From: an uncultured Lutibacter sp.
Lineage (GTDB): Bacteria; Bacteroidota; Bacteroidia; Flavobacteriales; Flavobacteriaceae
Assembly (NCBI RefSeq): GCF_947493565.1
Contig: NZ_CANLRG010000009.1
Coordinates: forward strand, 62,001 to 126,000
Direction: 5' to 3'
Length of the DNA stretch: 64,000 bases
Positions 1 through 8,592 of the stretch are shown piece by piece. The notes below the pieces were generated by a model, which did no database searches, was not told the DNA's origin, and saw only the letters and a program-made list of their open reading frames with translations. Made by a program: the position numbers and the translations under genes. How positions within the stretch are numbered: the stretch's first letter is position 1; every line of letters starts with the position of its first letter.

Positions 1-69
1 TATTAGCACTAAAAATGCTGCAACAGTTGCTACAATTACGCCTAAAGTATTTGCTGCTAGTATCATCAT
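1..69 (-). CDS. nqrF: Na+-translocating NADH:quinone reductase subunit F, first 23 codons only
   Basis: Only the N-terminus is in the window; the gene continues beyond base 1. The reading frame starts with two ATG codons (69-67 and 66-64) and encodes a hydrophobic helix beginning MMILAANTLGVIV, as expected for the single membrane anchor that precedes the 2Fe-2S and FAD domains of NqrF. The ATG overlaps the nqrE stop (TAATG), which indicates translational coupling. NqrF is the NADH-oxidising entry subunit of the pump. The identification rests on position at the end of an nqrABCDE operon plus the helix, because no catalytic domain is visible here. Confidence 0.85.
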   Translation of the reverse strand, partial: MMILAANTLGVIVATVAAFLVLI

Positions 70-782
70 TACTCTTTAGTTTCTTTTTCGTTAATAACTA
101 GTTCTTTATCGTTGTCTTTAACCTTAACTTGAACAGTTTGTTCTTCTTTGATTGTTTCTTCATCACCACCAGTTAACATTCCTCCAAAGCTCATAAATCC
201 AATTGCCATTAAACCAGTTATAATAAATGTAATTCCCAGTCCTCTTAATGGTGCAGGAATATTTGAATATCTAATTTTTTCACGAATAGCAGCAATTGTT
301 AAGATTGCTAAAAAGAAACCTATTCCTGAACTAACACCATAATTAAATGCTAAATCTAAAGAAGCAATTTCTCTTGATTGCATAAATAACGACCCTCCTA
401 AAATAGCACAGTTTACCGCGATAAGAGGTAAAAAGATTCCTAAAGAGTTGTACAATGCTGGAGCGAATTTTTCAACAATTATTTCAACTAATTGTACCAT
501 TGTTGCAATGGTTGCAATAAACATAATAAATGAAAGGAAACTTAAATCATAAGCGGCATACTCTTCACCTAACCAAGCTAAAGCACCATCTTGTAAAATA
601 TATTGGTCTAATAACCAGTTTAAAGGAACCGTAATTGCCATTACAAATATTACTGCTGCACCTAATCCTACAGCAGTTGATACTTTTTTAGATACTGCTA
701 AGTATGAACACATCCCTAAGAATGTTGCAAATACCATGTTATCTACAAATATTGACTTAAAAAATAATTCTAAATGCTCCAT
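69..782 (-). CDS. nqrE: Na+-translocating NADH:quinone reductase subunit E
   Basis: This is an integral membrane subunit of the Na+-NQR complex in the inner membrane, 237 residues with about six transmembrane helices, starting MEHLELFFKSIFVDNMVFA. NqrE and NqrD are homologous, have inverted topology, and bind an iron centre between them. The conserved segments around VNCAILGG and NYGVSSGIGFF are visible. The C-terminal tail after residue 205 is acidic and lysine-rich (roughly 30 residues), longer than in many NqrE proteins. It follows nqrD by three bases and overlaps nqrF by one base, so it sits inside one operon. Confidence 0.95.
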   Translation of the reverse strand: MEHLELFFKSIFVDNMVFATFLGMCSYLAVSKKVSTAVGLGAAVIFVMAITVPLNWLLDQYILQDGALAWLGEEYAAYDLSFLSFIMFIATIATMVQLVEIIVEKFAPALYNSLGIFLPLIAVNCAILGGSLFMQSREIASLDLAFNYGVSSGIGFFLAILTIAAIREKIRYSNIPAPLRGLGITFIITGLMAIGFMSFGGMLTGGDEETIKEEQTVQVKVKDNDKELVINEKETKE

Positions 783-785
783 ATC

Positions 786-1433
786 TTAGTTGTCTTCTAT
801 TAATGCTTCATTTCTTGAGCGTTGTACCCAAATAATAATTCCTACAGTAATTAATGCCATTGGTGCTAACAACATAAAACCGTTGTTTTCATAACCAAAA
901 GCATATACACCAGTTTTTTCAATAGGGTCGCCTAAAACTTTATATCCCAACAAGGTACCAGAACCTAGTAACTCTCTAAAAAACCCAACAATTATTAATA
1001 TTAATGCGTATCCCAACGCATTTCCTACACCATCTATAAATGATCGAACAGGTCCATTTCCTAAAGCAAAGGCTTCAAAACGTCCCATAATAATACAATT
1101 GGTAATAATTAACCCTACAAATACCGAAAGTGTTTTACTTAATTCATAAGCAAATGCTTTTAACACTAAATCAACAATAATTACTAAAGAAGCAACTACA
1201 ATTAATTGAACAATGATTCTGATTTTTGATGGTATGATATTTCGCATTAATGAAATAGTTAAATTACCCAGTCCCATTACAAAAAGTACTGCAATAGACA
1301 TTACTATAGATGCCTTTAATTCAGCTGTAATAGCTAATGCAGAACAAATACCTAAAACTTGAATAGTAATTGGGTTATTATCTGCTAAAGGATCTGTTAT
1401 TAATTTTATATCTTTTTTTGATAAAAGTCCCAT
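786..1433 (-). CDS. nqrD: Na+-translocating NADH:quinone reductase subunit D
   Basis: This is a 215-residue polytopic membrane subunit of Na+-NQR. The segment [15 protein letters not shown] corresponds to the conserved cysteine-bearing helix that, with the matching helix in NqrE, holds an intramembrane iron centre. The N-terminus ([19 protein letters not shown]) is the usual cytosolic start of NqrD. The stop is three bases before nqrE and the start three bases after the nqrC stop, so expression is polycistronic with the rest of the pump. Confidence 0.95.
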   Translation of the reverse strand: MGLLSKKDIKLITDPLADNNPITIQVLGICSALAITAELKASIVMSIAVLFVMGLGNLTISLMRNIIPSKIRIIVQLIVVASLVIIVDLVLKAFAYELSKTLSVFVGLIITNCIIMGRFEAFALGNGPVRSFIDGVGNALGYALILIIVGFFRELLGSGTLLGYKVLGDPIEKTGVYAFGYENNGFMLLAPMALITVGIIIWVQRSRNEALIEDN

Positions 1434-1436
1434 AAA

Positions 1437-2180
1437 TTATTGCTTTAATGTTTTTAAATAAGGTAGATACATTTTTAAATCTTTTTTAAGCATTGCTGCT
1501 AATCCATCACCAGTAATTGTAGAGCCCGAAATTGCATCTACTGCAAAATCTGTTTTTCTTAAGTTTTTAGGGTCTGCATTACTTTTTGAAACTGCAATAC
1601 CTTTAAATGTATCACCATCCATGATGTGTTCACCTATAAAATCGTCCATAAAAAAACGTTCTTTTATGTTAGATCCTAAACCTGGAGTTTCTCCTGCGTG
1701 ATCGAAAAATACACCTTGAACTACTAAATCTTTATCTAAAGCTACATAACCCCAAATAGCATCCCATAAACCTTTTCCTCTTACAGGTATGATATAAAAT
1801 TTAGAATTTTCTTTTTCACCTACAAATAAAGGGAGTCTTCTTTGTTCTCCTGCTTTTTCTCTAGCTGATTCCTTTTTTAAATCGATTAAATACGCTTCAT
1901 CATTTTCAGTAACTTCACTCCCTTGTATTATCAATTGTTTAGTGATGTATTCAGAAAATTTTTCGCCAACAATTTCTTTAGAAACAAACGTAACACTAGT
2001 TTCGTCATTTTCATTAATGCCCATTGCATACAATATATTTTGTTGCTTTTCAATTCTCTTGTTTTCAGCTATTTTTTCTTTTAATGACGAAGCTAAAAAC
2101 GCTAATAAGGTACCAACAACAAGCACCATTGCCGTTGCGAATAATATTGTATAAACGTTACTATCAGTATTTTTTGCCAT
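1437..2180 (-). CDS. nqrC: Na+-translocating NADH:quinone reductase subunit C
   Basis: This 247-residue periplasmic FMN-carrying subunit is anchored by one N-terminal helix (residues about 9-31). The covalent FMN attachment motif is visible as SGSTITGDG near residue 220; the flavin is linked to a Thr through phosphodiester bonds in this family. The region LWDAIWGYVALD belongs to the FMN-binding domain. It lies between nqrB (two-base gap) and nqrD (three-base gap). ApbE, which attaches the FMN, is not in the window. Confidence 0.95.
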   Translation of the reverse strand: MAKNTDSNVYTILFATAMVLVVGTLLAFLASSLKEKIAENKRIEKQQNILYAMGINENDETSVTFVSKEIVGEKFSEYITKQLIIQGSEVTENDEAYLIDLKKESAREKAGEQRRLPLFVGEKENSKFYIIPVRGKGLWDAIWGYVALDKDLVVQGVFFDHAGETPGLGSNIKERFFMDDFIGEHIMDGDTFKGIAVSKSNADPKNLRKTDFAVDAISGSTITGDGLAAMLKKDLKMYLPYLKTLKQ

Positions 2181-2182
2181 TG

Positions 2183-3406
2183 CTATGCTGTTTTTGCTTT
2201 TAAACGTTTTAACCTTCTTTTTACATTTGCTTGAACCACGTAATGATCGATAGTTGGAGCAAACACATTCATTAATAAAATGGCTAACATCACACCTTCT
2301 GGATAAGCTGGGTTAAATACACGTATCATTACCGAGATAAATCCAATAAAGAAACCGTAAATCCATTTTCCTTTATTTGTTTGTGAACCCGTTACTGGGT
2401 CGGTTGCCATAAATACAATACCAAAAGCTAAACCACCAATTAATAAATGATGCCAAAATTCAGTATTCATTAACGAATAAAATTTACTACTTTCTGTTAT
2501 CCAACCCGCGTTTACTACGCCATTAAAAATAAGTCCCATAACTAAGGCACCAATTACAGATGATAACATAATTCTCCAACTTGCCACTTTGGTATAAAGC
2601 AAATACAAACCACCAAGTAATATTAATAGTGTGGAGGTTTCACCTACAGAACCAGGTACAAAACCAAAGAACATATCAGATACTGAATAAGCTAATTCTT
2701 GACCTTGTGCTAAACTTCCTAAAATGGTTTCACCAGAAATAGCATCTAAATTTGCACCTTCCATTATTTCATTGGCTCTTTCCTTTGCGCCAGCTACCCA
2801 TACTTTATCTCCACTCATCCAAGTTGGATACGCAAAGAATAAAAATGCTCTAATTGTTAAAGCTGGGTTTAGGATATTCATTCCAGTTCCTCCAAAAATT
2901 TCTTTTCCAATTACAACTCCAAAAATAACAGCTACCGTAAGCATCCATAAAGGAGTATCTATAGGTATAATTAATGGAACCAACATACCTGTTACAAAAT
3001 AACCTTCTTCAACTTCGTGATTGTTTATGGTAGCAAATAGTATCTCAATTCCTAAACCTACAACGTATGAAACTAAAACTAACGGTAATAATTTTAAAGC
3101 TCCAAATGTAAAATTGTCTAGATTCCAAAACTCTGAACTAAAAAAACCAATTCCTTCAGGAAAACCATTTATTGCAGCATTATGTTGAAATCCTACATTG
3201 TACATTCCAAATATTAATAAAGGAATTAAAGGAAGCACAACGTTCATCATCGTACGTTTTAAATCGTCTGCTCCTCTCAAATGCCCTCCAGAATGTGTAG
3301 TTTCTTTTGGTGTGTAAAAAAGTGTGTGAATGGCACCAAACATGGTTTGGAATTTTGTTCCTTTCACTTTTTCGCTAATATTATGTAATTTCTCTTTTAA
3401 TCCCAT
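2183..3406 (-). CDS. nqrB: Na+-translocating NADH:quinone reductase subunit B
   Basis: This is the main membrane subunit of Na+-NQR (407 residues), carrying covalent FMN and riboflavin and taking part in Na+ translocation and quinone reduction. The FMN attachment motif is seen as DAISGETILG near residue 230. The N-terminal amphipathic stretch and the block NILNPALTIRAFLFFAYP are typical. Multiple transmembrane helices are evident. It is followed by nqrC after a two-base gap and preceded by nqrA. Confidence 0.95.
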   Translation of the reverse strand: MGLKEKLHNISEKVKGTKFQTMFGAIHTLFYTPKETTHSGGHLRGADDLKRTMMNVVLPLIPLLIFGMYNVGFQHNAAINGFPEGIGFFSSEFWNLDNFTFGALKLLPLVLVSYVVGLGIEILFATINNHEVEEGYFVTGMLVPLIIPIDTPLWMLTVAVIFGVVIGKEIFGGTGMNILNPALTIRAFLFFAYPTWMSGDKVWVAGAKERANEIMEGANLDAISGETILGSLAQGQELAYSVSDMFFGFVPGSVGETSTLLILLGGLYLLYTKVASWRIMLSSVIGALVMGLIFNGVVNAGWITESSKFYSLMNTEFWHHLLIGGLAFGIVFMATDPVTGSQTNKGKWIYGFFIGFISVMIRVFNPAYPEGVMLAILLMNVFAPTIDHYVVQANVKRRLKRLKAKTA

Positions 3407-3410
3407 AATC

Positions 3411-4760
3411 TTATCCTATTTCTTTTAACATTAAGTCTAAACCTTCTCTAATAATTTGCTGGTGTGGTTGTTTAGAAACACATACAAATTCAGTTAAGGC
3501 AAAATCTTCTGGTGCTACTTCATACATACCCAATACTTCCATTTCATCTAAATCTTTATACATACAAGCTTTTAAAATTTGTAGCGGATAAATATCTAAT
3601 GGGAAAACTTTTTCGTATTGGCCTGTCATTACAAAAGCTCTATGCTCTCCATTGGTATTCGTATTCAAATCGTATTTTTTATTTGGAAATAACCAAGAAA
3701 AAGTTAAAGCTCTAGACATTGATATTTTATTGAAAACAGGCACTGTCCAACCAAAGAGCTCGTAATCATCTCCTTCAGGAATTACAGTAACTAAATTATC
3801 ATAATACCCTAAACAATCTTTAAGACTTTTGGCTTTACCAGTTAGTACGTTTCCGCTAATAATTCTATTGTTTTTTCCTACTAATTTACCTTCTACAATT
3901 GAAGTAATTGTTGCTCCAATAATTGTTTTATAGTATTTTGGAGCACTAACGGAAGAACCTGCTAAAGCAATAATACGCTCTGCATTAAATTTTCCAGTTA
4001 GTAATAATTCTCCAATAATTACTAAATCTTGTGGTGTGATAGTCCAAACAACTTCACCTTTGTTGACAGGGTCAATTTTTGCAATTTGAGTACCTACATT
4101 TCCTGATGGGTGTGGTCCTGAAACTTTGTGTAGCGCTATGTTATTTAAGCCAGTTAATGGTGAATTTGAGTTTTTACCAACGGAAACATGAATAGTTCCT
4201 GTGGTTAACTTACTTAAAGCCGTGATTGCCGCTTGCAATTCATTTTCTTTTCCTGCCAATACATAATCATAATCAGCAGCTAAAGGAGCACTTGCATAGG
4301 CAGATACAAAAATAGCTTTTGGAGTTTTTGTTGGATTTGCAATTACGTCATAAGGTCTTTGCTTGATAAAAGACCAACAACCTGTGTTTAATAAATGGTT
4401 TTTAATTTCCTCAGCATTCATGGCTTTTGGATCTTTTATCCCATAATCAACAAATTGTTGTTTTGTATCAGCTTTAATCTTAATGGCTAATATTTTTCTT
4501 TTTTCACCACGAACAATATCAGTAACCTCACCACTAACAGGTGAAACAAATTTCATCTCTTCAATGGATTTGTTATAAAAAACAGACTCTCCTGCTTTTA
4601 CAAATTCACCAACTTTTTTAGATAATTTAGGAATGATGCTGTGGAAATCTTCAGGCTTTAATGTTATTACATTACTAGATAGTGCGTTTTCGGTAATTTT
4701 TTCAGATTCACCTTTTAGCTTAATATCTAGACCTTTTTTAATTTGAATGTCTTGTGACAT
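3411..4760 (-). CDS. nqrA: Na+-translocating NADH:quinone reductase subunit A
   Basis: This is the first gene of the nqr operon, a 449-residue soluble cytoplasmic-side subunit implicated in ubiquinone or menaquinone binding. It lacks membrane helices. The N-terminal biotinyl/lipoyl-like beta domain (KKVGEFVKAGE, VSPVSGEV) and the block PHPSGNVGTQI are characteristic. It is preceded by a 185-base divergent intergenic region with a TATTTTTG promoter element (minus strand, 4797-4804), so this is probably where operon transcription begins. Confidence 0.95.
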   Translation of the reverse strand: MSQDIQIKKGLDIKLKGESEKITENALSSNVITLKPEDFHSIIPKLSKKVGEFVKAGESVFYNKSIEEMKFVSPVSGEVTDIVRGEKRKILAIKIKADTKQQFVDYGIKDPKAMNAEEIKNHLLNTGCWSFIKQRPYDVIANPTKTPKAIFVSAYASAPLAADYDYVLAGKENELQAAITALSKLTTGTIHVSVGKNSNSPLTGLNNIALHKVSGPHPSGNVGTQIAKIDPVNKGEVVWTITPQDLVIIGELLLTGKFNAERIIALAGSSVSAPKYYKTIIGATITSIVEGKLVGKNNRIISGNVLTGKAKSLKDCLGYYDNLVTVIPEGDDYELFGWTVPVFNKISMSRALTFSWLFPNKKYDLNTNTNGEHRAFVMTGQYEKVFPLDIYPLQILKACMYKDLDEMEVLGMYEVAPEDFALTEFVCVSKQPHQQIIREGLDLMLKEIG

Positions 4761-4796
4761 ATTTTAAGTATATTTAATAGTCTTTAAAAAACGGCA

Positions 4797-4804
4797 CAAA
4801 AATA
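4797..4804 (-). promoter_or_regulatory. -7 promoter element for the nqr operon
   Basis: The minus strand reads TATTTTTG, matching the Bacteroidota consensus TAnnTTTG, 37 bases upstream of the nqrA start. No good -33 TTTG was identified, so the assignment rests on this one element and its position. Confidence 0.45.
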
Positions 4805-4900
4805 AGAATTTCTAACGTAGTTTTAACATTTTTTAACAACTTTTTATTCAACATTAGTCTTCATTTACAATCAATTTAAGGTTTATTGCGTTTACAGTTA

Positions 4901-4908
4901 TATATTTG
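4901..4908 (+). promoter_or_regulatory. -7 promoter element for the T9SS plug gene
   Basis: TATATTTG matches TAnnTTTG and lies 38 bases before the TTG start of the gene at 4946. It is divergent from the nqr promoter, about 100 bases away. Confidence 0.45.
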
Positions 4909-4945
4909 GTATAAATTTTGTCAAATCTAGTATTAATATTTTATT

Positions 4946-6190
4946 TTGAAAAGTACGTTTCTAAGCATCATCTTTTTTTTAATTTTTCAATTGAGTTTTT
5001 CTCAAGATGAAATAATTGAACCAAATCATATTAAAACAATCATATTAAAACCAGTTGGTGTAAATGCATTTGCTCCTATAATAAGATTAGATGAAAAAAT
5101 TAAATTATCATTTGATGATTTAAATGCAGATGAACATGATTATTCTTATAAAATTGAACATTGTAATGAGTTTTGGGAAAGCTCTAATTTAACGGCGTTT
5201 GAATTTATAAATGGCTATGCGGAATACAGAATTCGTGATTATGAAAATTCGTTCAATACCCTTCAGCCATATACAAATTATAGTGTAATATTTCCTAATG
5301 AACATACAAGTTTTAAAATTTCAGGCAATTATATAATTTCAATATTAGATGAAGATAATAAAGTTGTTTTTAATAGAAAATTTGTGGTTTATGAACCAAA
5401 GGTTACAGTAGCAGTAGCAGTTTACCGTAGTAGAGACATTTCAACAATCCAATCTAAGCAATCGGTAGAATTTATTATCAATAATCCTAATTTTAGAATT
5501 AACAATCCAAGTGCAGAAGTAGTTCCTGTAATAATTCAAAACAACAACTGGCAAACTGCAATTGCAGGTTTAAAACCACAATTTTATAGAGGAACACAGT
5601 TGTTATATAAATATAATAAGGAGACAAGTTTTTTTGGAGGGAATGAATTTTTATACTTTGATTCAAAAGCGATAAGAAGCACCACATTAAATATTTCCAA
5701 TGTTGAGCAAGGAGAAGAATTATATCATACCTATTTATATACTAATGATGAAAGAATAGACCTTCCTTATACATTATTTCCAGACATTAATGGGAATTTT
5801 ATAATTAGAACTTTAAATGGTGAAAATCCACAAACTGATGCTGATTATAGCTGGGTTCATTTTTCACTAAAAAGTTTAGAAAATTTGGAGGGAAAAGAAA
5901 TCTACATTCAAGGAAATTATAATAATTGGAAATTGCTAGAAGAAAATAAACTTCAGTATAATATGAATTCTGGTTTGTATGAAGCCACATTATTATTAAA
6001 ACAAGGTTTCTATAATTATCAATATGTTACTAAATCCAATGATGGAAGTATTAGCAATCATGATATAGATGGGTCATTTTACCAAACCGAAAATGATTAT
6101 ACAGTTTTGGTGTATTATAAGAAGTTTGGAAGTAGATATACTAGAGTTATAGGTGTTGGTTTTGGGAATTCTGAAAAAATAAACAATTAG
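4946..6190 (+). CDS. type IX secretion system plug protein (DUF5103)
   Basis: This 414-residue exported protein belongs to the DUF5103 family, known from the SprA translocon structure as the periplasmic plug of the type IX secretion channel. A signal peptide is clear (KSTFLSIIFFLIFQLSFSQ). Family blocks seen include KPVGVNAFAPIIRL, YSYKIEHCNEFW and the C-terminal carbohydrate-binding-like segment YIQGNYNNWKL around residue 325. The start codon is TTG: no in-frame ATG would preserve the signal peptide. It heads a plus-strand series with apaG and a DUF3667 gene. Confidence 0.88.
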   Translation: MKSTFLSIIFFLIFQLSFSQDEIIEPNHIKTIILKPVGVNAFAPIIRLDEKIKLSFDDLNADEHDYSYKIEHCNEFWESSNLTAFEFINGYAEYRIRDYENSFNTLQPYTNYSVIFPNEHTSFKISGNYIISILDEDNKVVFNRKFVVYEPKVTVAVAVYRSRDISTIQSKQSVEFIINNPNFRINNPSAEVVPVIIQNNNWQTAIAGLKPQFYRGTQLLYKYNKETSFFGGNEFLYFDSKAIRSTTLNISNVEQGEELYHTYLYTNDERIDLPYTLFPDINGNFIIRTLNGENPQTDADYSWVHFSLKSLENLEGKEIYIQGNYNNWKLLEENKLQYNMNSGLYEATLLLKQGFYNYQYVTKSNDGSISNHDIDGSFYQTENDYTVLVYYKKFGSRYTRVIGVGFGNSEKINN

Positions 6191-6245
6191 TATCAATTTC
6201 AAAAAATTAGTATATTTGGTATTGTGTATTGAGCAATAATTGTAT

Positions 6246-6632
6246 ATGGTGCAACAAGTAACAAATGGAATAAAAATTTCAGTAATTTCTAACTTTGAAG
6301 GCACAAGTTATAGAAATTATAGGCTGTACTATGCTTTTAGTTACCAAGTTACCATTGAAAATCAAAGTAATGATACAGTTCAACTTTTAGACCGTTATTG
6401 GAAAATTTTTGATTCATTAAATAATACTGAAATTGTGGAGGGGTCTGGTGTAATTGGGAAAAAACCAATTTTAAAACCTTCACAAATACACACTTATAAA
6501 TCCAGTTGTTTTTTAACATCTCCTATTGGAGCTATGAAAGGATATTATAATATGGTTAACTTTTCAACATCTAAAGCATTTAAGGTGTACATACCTACAT
6601 TTCAGTTAATGGTTTCAAGTATTTATAATTAA
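6246..6632 (+). CDS. apaG: ApaG family protein
   Basis: This is a small beta-sandwich (FnIII-like) protein of about 128 residues, associated in other bacteria with Co2+/Mg2+ homeostasis and Ap4A levels; its biochemical role is unclear. Diagnostic blocks are YSYQVTIEN-like FSYQVTIENQSN, LLDRYWKIFD, GEGVIG-like GSGVIGKKPIL and GAMKGYYNMV. I prefer the ATG at 6246 (MVQQVTNG, the usual ApaG start) to an in-frame TTG two codons upstream. It is followed three bases later by the DUF3667 gene. Confidence 0.92.
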   Translation: MVQQVTNGIKISVISNFEGTSYRNYRLYYAFSYQVTIENQSNDTVQLLDRYWKIFDSLNNTEIVEGSGVIGKKPILKPSQIHTYKSSCFLTSPIGAMKGYYNMVNFSTSKAFKVYIPTFQLMVSSIYN

Positions 6633-6635
6633 TTT

Positions 6636-7793
6636 ATGAAATATAAATTAGTAAAGTTTAAAAGAAAGCCTAATCAAATAAAAGGATTAGAGTGTTTAAA
6701 TTGTGGGCAACCTTTAACTGGAAATGAGAATTTTTGTTCATATTGTGGACAAAAAAACTCTACAAAAGCATTAAGTTTTAGTGTTTTTTTAAACAATTTA
6801 TTTTCTGGATTTTTTTCGTATGATTCTAGGTTTTGGAGAACTTTTATTCCTTTATTAACTAAACCAGGTAAGGTATCTAAAGATTATATAGAAGGCAAAA
6901 GACAGCGTTTTGTAAACCCTTTTCAATTATATTTAAATGTATCAATTGTATTTTTTCTAATCCTTGGAATTAGTAATAGGTTAGATGAAGTAAAACCTTT
7001 AGGCAATTTAGTTGAAGTTAGTAGTAAATTAGATTCATTGTCTGAAAATAGTGCAGAGCAACTTGATTCCATTTTAAAAACAACAACAGAACAAATTGCA
7101 AATACTTCAAAAGATTCTCTAAATAAAGGAGAGCTTGAAGAATTAAATAAAGTGTTTAGTGTTTTAAAAGATAAATCAAAAAAGAAAGACGAAAAGTATG
7201 TTTATAAAAGTAAAATAGATACCATTAAAAAAATTAGTTTTTTTCATAAAATAAACGATTTTCAACATTTTCATAAAGAACATCCTACCTATACCATAAA
7301 ACAAGCGCTTGATACTTTGGAATATGAAGAAACTTTTTGGAATAGGTTTTGTTATCAGCAAACTATAAACTCTCATAAAAATTTAGACAAAGTAAAAGAA
7401 GATAAAGGAAAAACGTTTTTAAAAACATTGACCTCTTATATATCCATTTCTCTATTTATATTTTTACCTGTTTTTACCTTGTTTTTAAAGCTGCTTTATA
7501 TTAGAAGAAAATATACTTATATGGAACATTTGGTTTTTGTTTTCCATACACAAACAGTTTTCTTTTTACTTTTTACAATTTTTTATTTTCTTAACTTTTT
7601 TGTAAAAATGCAAAATGTAGCTTGGGTTTTAATCGTTATATTTTTAATATATTTATATAAAGCCTTGCGTTATTTTTATGAACAAGGAAGAATAAAAACC
7701 ATCATAAAATTTATATTATTAAATAGCTATTATATGTTTTTAGCTATAGTTGGTTTTACAATTGTTGCAGTATTATCTTTTATTTTGGGGTAA
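6636..7793 (+). CDS. DUF3667 domain membrane protein with N-terminal zinc ribbon
   Basis: The 385-residue protein begins with a zinc ribbon (CLNCGQPLTG and CSYCGQKN, residues about 20-41), followed by the DUF3667 block (SRFWRTFIPLLTKPGKVSKDY, shortened in reading to WRTFIPLLTKPGKV) and about four to five transmembrane helices, two near residues 98-112 and the rest after residue 265. The middle (about 120-230) is hydrophilic and helical. The family is common in Bacteroidota and has no established function. The 3' end overlaps the convergent NRDE gene by 21 bases. Confidence 0.85.
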   Translation: MKYKLVKFKRKPNQIKGLECLNCGQPLTGNENFCSYCGQKNSTKALSFSVFLNNLFSGFFSYDSRFWRTFIPLLTKPGKVSKDYIEGKRQRFVNPFQLYLNVSIVFFLILGISNRLDEVKPLGNLVEVSSKLDSLSENSAEQLDSILKTTTEQIANTSKDSLNKGELEELNKVFSVLKDKSKKKDEKYVYKSKIDTIKKISFFHKINDFQHFHKEHPTYTIKQALDTLEYEETFWNRFCYQQTINSHKNLDKVKEDKGKTFLKTLTSYISISLFIFLPVFTLFLKLLYIRRKYTYMEHLVFVFHTQTVFFLLFTIFYFLNFFVKMQNVAWVLIVIFLIYLYKALRYFYEQGRIKTIIKFILLNSYYMFLAIVGFTIVAVLSFILG

Positions 7794-8486
7794 TTTAATT
7801 TGATACGTTTTTGTGTTTACAATATCTTCATAAAACATACTTATAGTATTGTTTATTTTTTGAATAGATGTAATGCTCACAGTTTCAACATTTTTTCTTT
7901 TCATTAAAATAGATTGTTCTTTTTCACCAATTTCTGAATGATGGAATTTTAAGATATTTTCAGTTGAAAACTCGTTGTTTTTAAGCCAGTTTTGAAACCA
8001 TTGTTTTCGAGTTTCTTTAATTTCTTCAGTATAAAGTGTAGATGATGACCATATTTTAGCTTCATTTTCCAATTTAGAAAAGTGTTTTTTATGATTATCC
8101 CAAATGAGTTCATATAAACTTAATTGATGATTCCAATCTACAATTACCATGGTAAAAGGCTCAATTTTAGTTAAATCTAATTGCTCAATTGAATTTAATA
8201 AATGAGTTGTTTTTAATAGCTCTTTTGCAATAACTCCTCGACTTTTTTTATAAGGAGTATTTCTTTTATGTTTTATAAATGCACCATTTAAAACACAAAC
8301 CAATCTTTTTTTAGAACTTGTTCCAATCCAAGTGCCTCCAGCTAATTTATCTTTTGGAAAAAATAACTCAACTCCATCATCAATATAAGTTTTAGGAGGA
8401 AGTGTTTCGCGTTGTTTTTGTTCATCTCTGTTTGAAGTTAAAATGAAATCTGTATTTGATAAAGGTAAAAAAGTAACGGTACACAT
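7773..8486 (-). CDS. NRDE family protein (TANGO2-like)
   Basis: This 237-residue protein starts MCTVTFLP and contains LTSNRDEQ, the NRDE signature of the TANGO2 family (PF05742). Cys2 could act as an N-terminal nucleophile after Met removal, as in Ntn-hydrolase-like folds, but this has not been settled for the family. Other family blocks seen are GGTWIGTS and VCVLNG. It lies convergent to the DUF3667 gene (21-base overlap) and divergent from pruA. Function is unknown. Confidence 0.88.
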   Translation of the reverse strand: MCTVTFLPLSNTDFILTSNRDEQKQRETLPPKTYIDDGVELFFPKDKLAGGTWIGTSSKKRLVCVLNGAFIKHKRNTPYKKSRGVIAKELLKTTHLLNSIEQLDLTKIEPFTMVIVDWNHQLSLYELIWDNHKKHFSKLENEAKIWSSSTLYTEEIKETRKQWFQNWLKNNEFSTENILKFHHSEIGEKEQSILMKRKNVETVSITSIQKINNTISMFYEDIVNTKTYQIKLPQNKR

Positions 8487-8545
8487 GCTATTAAAATATG
8501 AGTATTGAGTATTAGTTTGAACAAAAATAAGTCATTTCGATTTTG

Positions 8546-8553
8546 TAACTTTG
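8546..8553 (+). promoter_or_regulatory. -7 promoter element for pruA
   Basis: TAACTTTG matches TAnnTTTG, 39 bases upstream of the pruA ATG. A TTTG at 8516-8519 is present but its spacing (26 bases) is longer than usual for the -33 element. Confidence 0.5.
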
Positions 8554-8592
8554 CCAACAAATTTAAACTAAAAAACCTTAAAAATTAATACC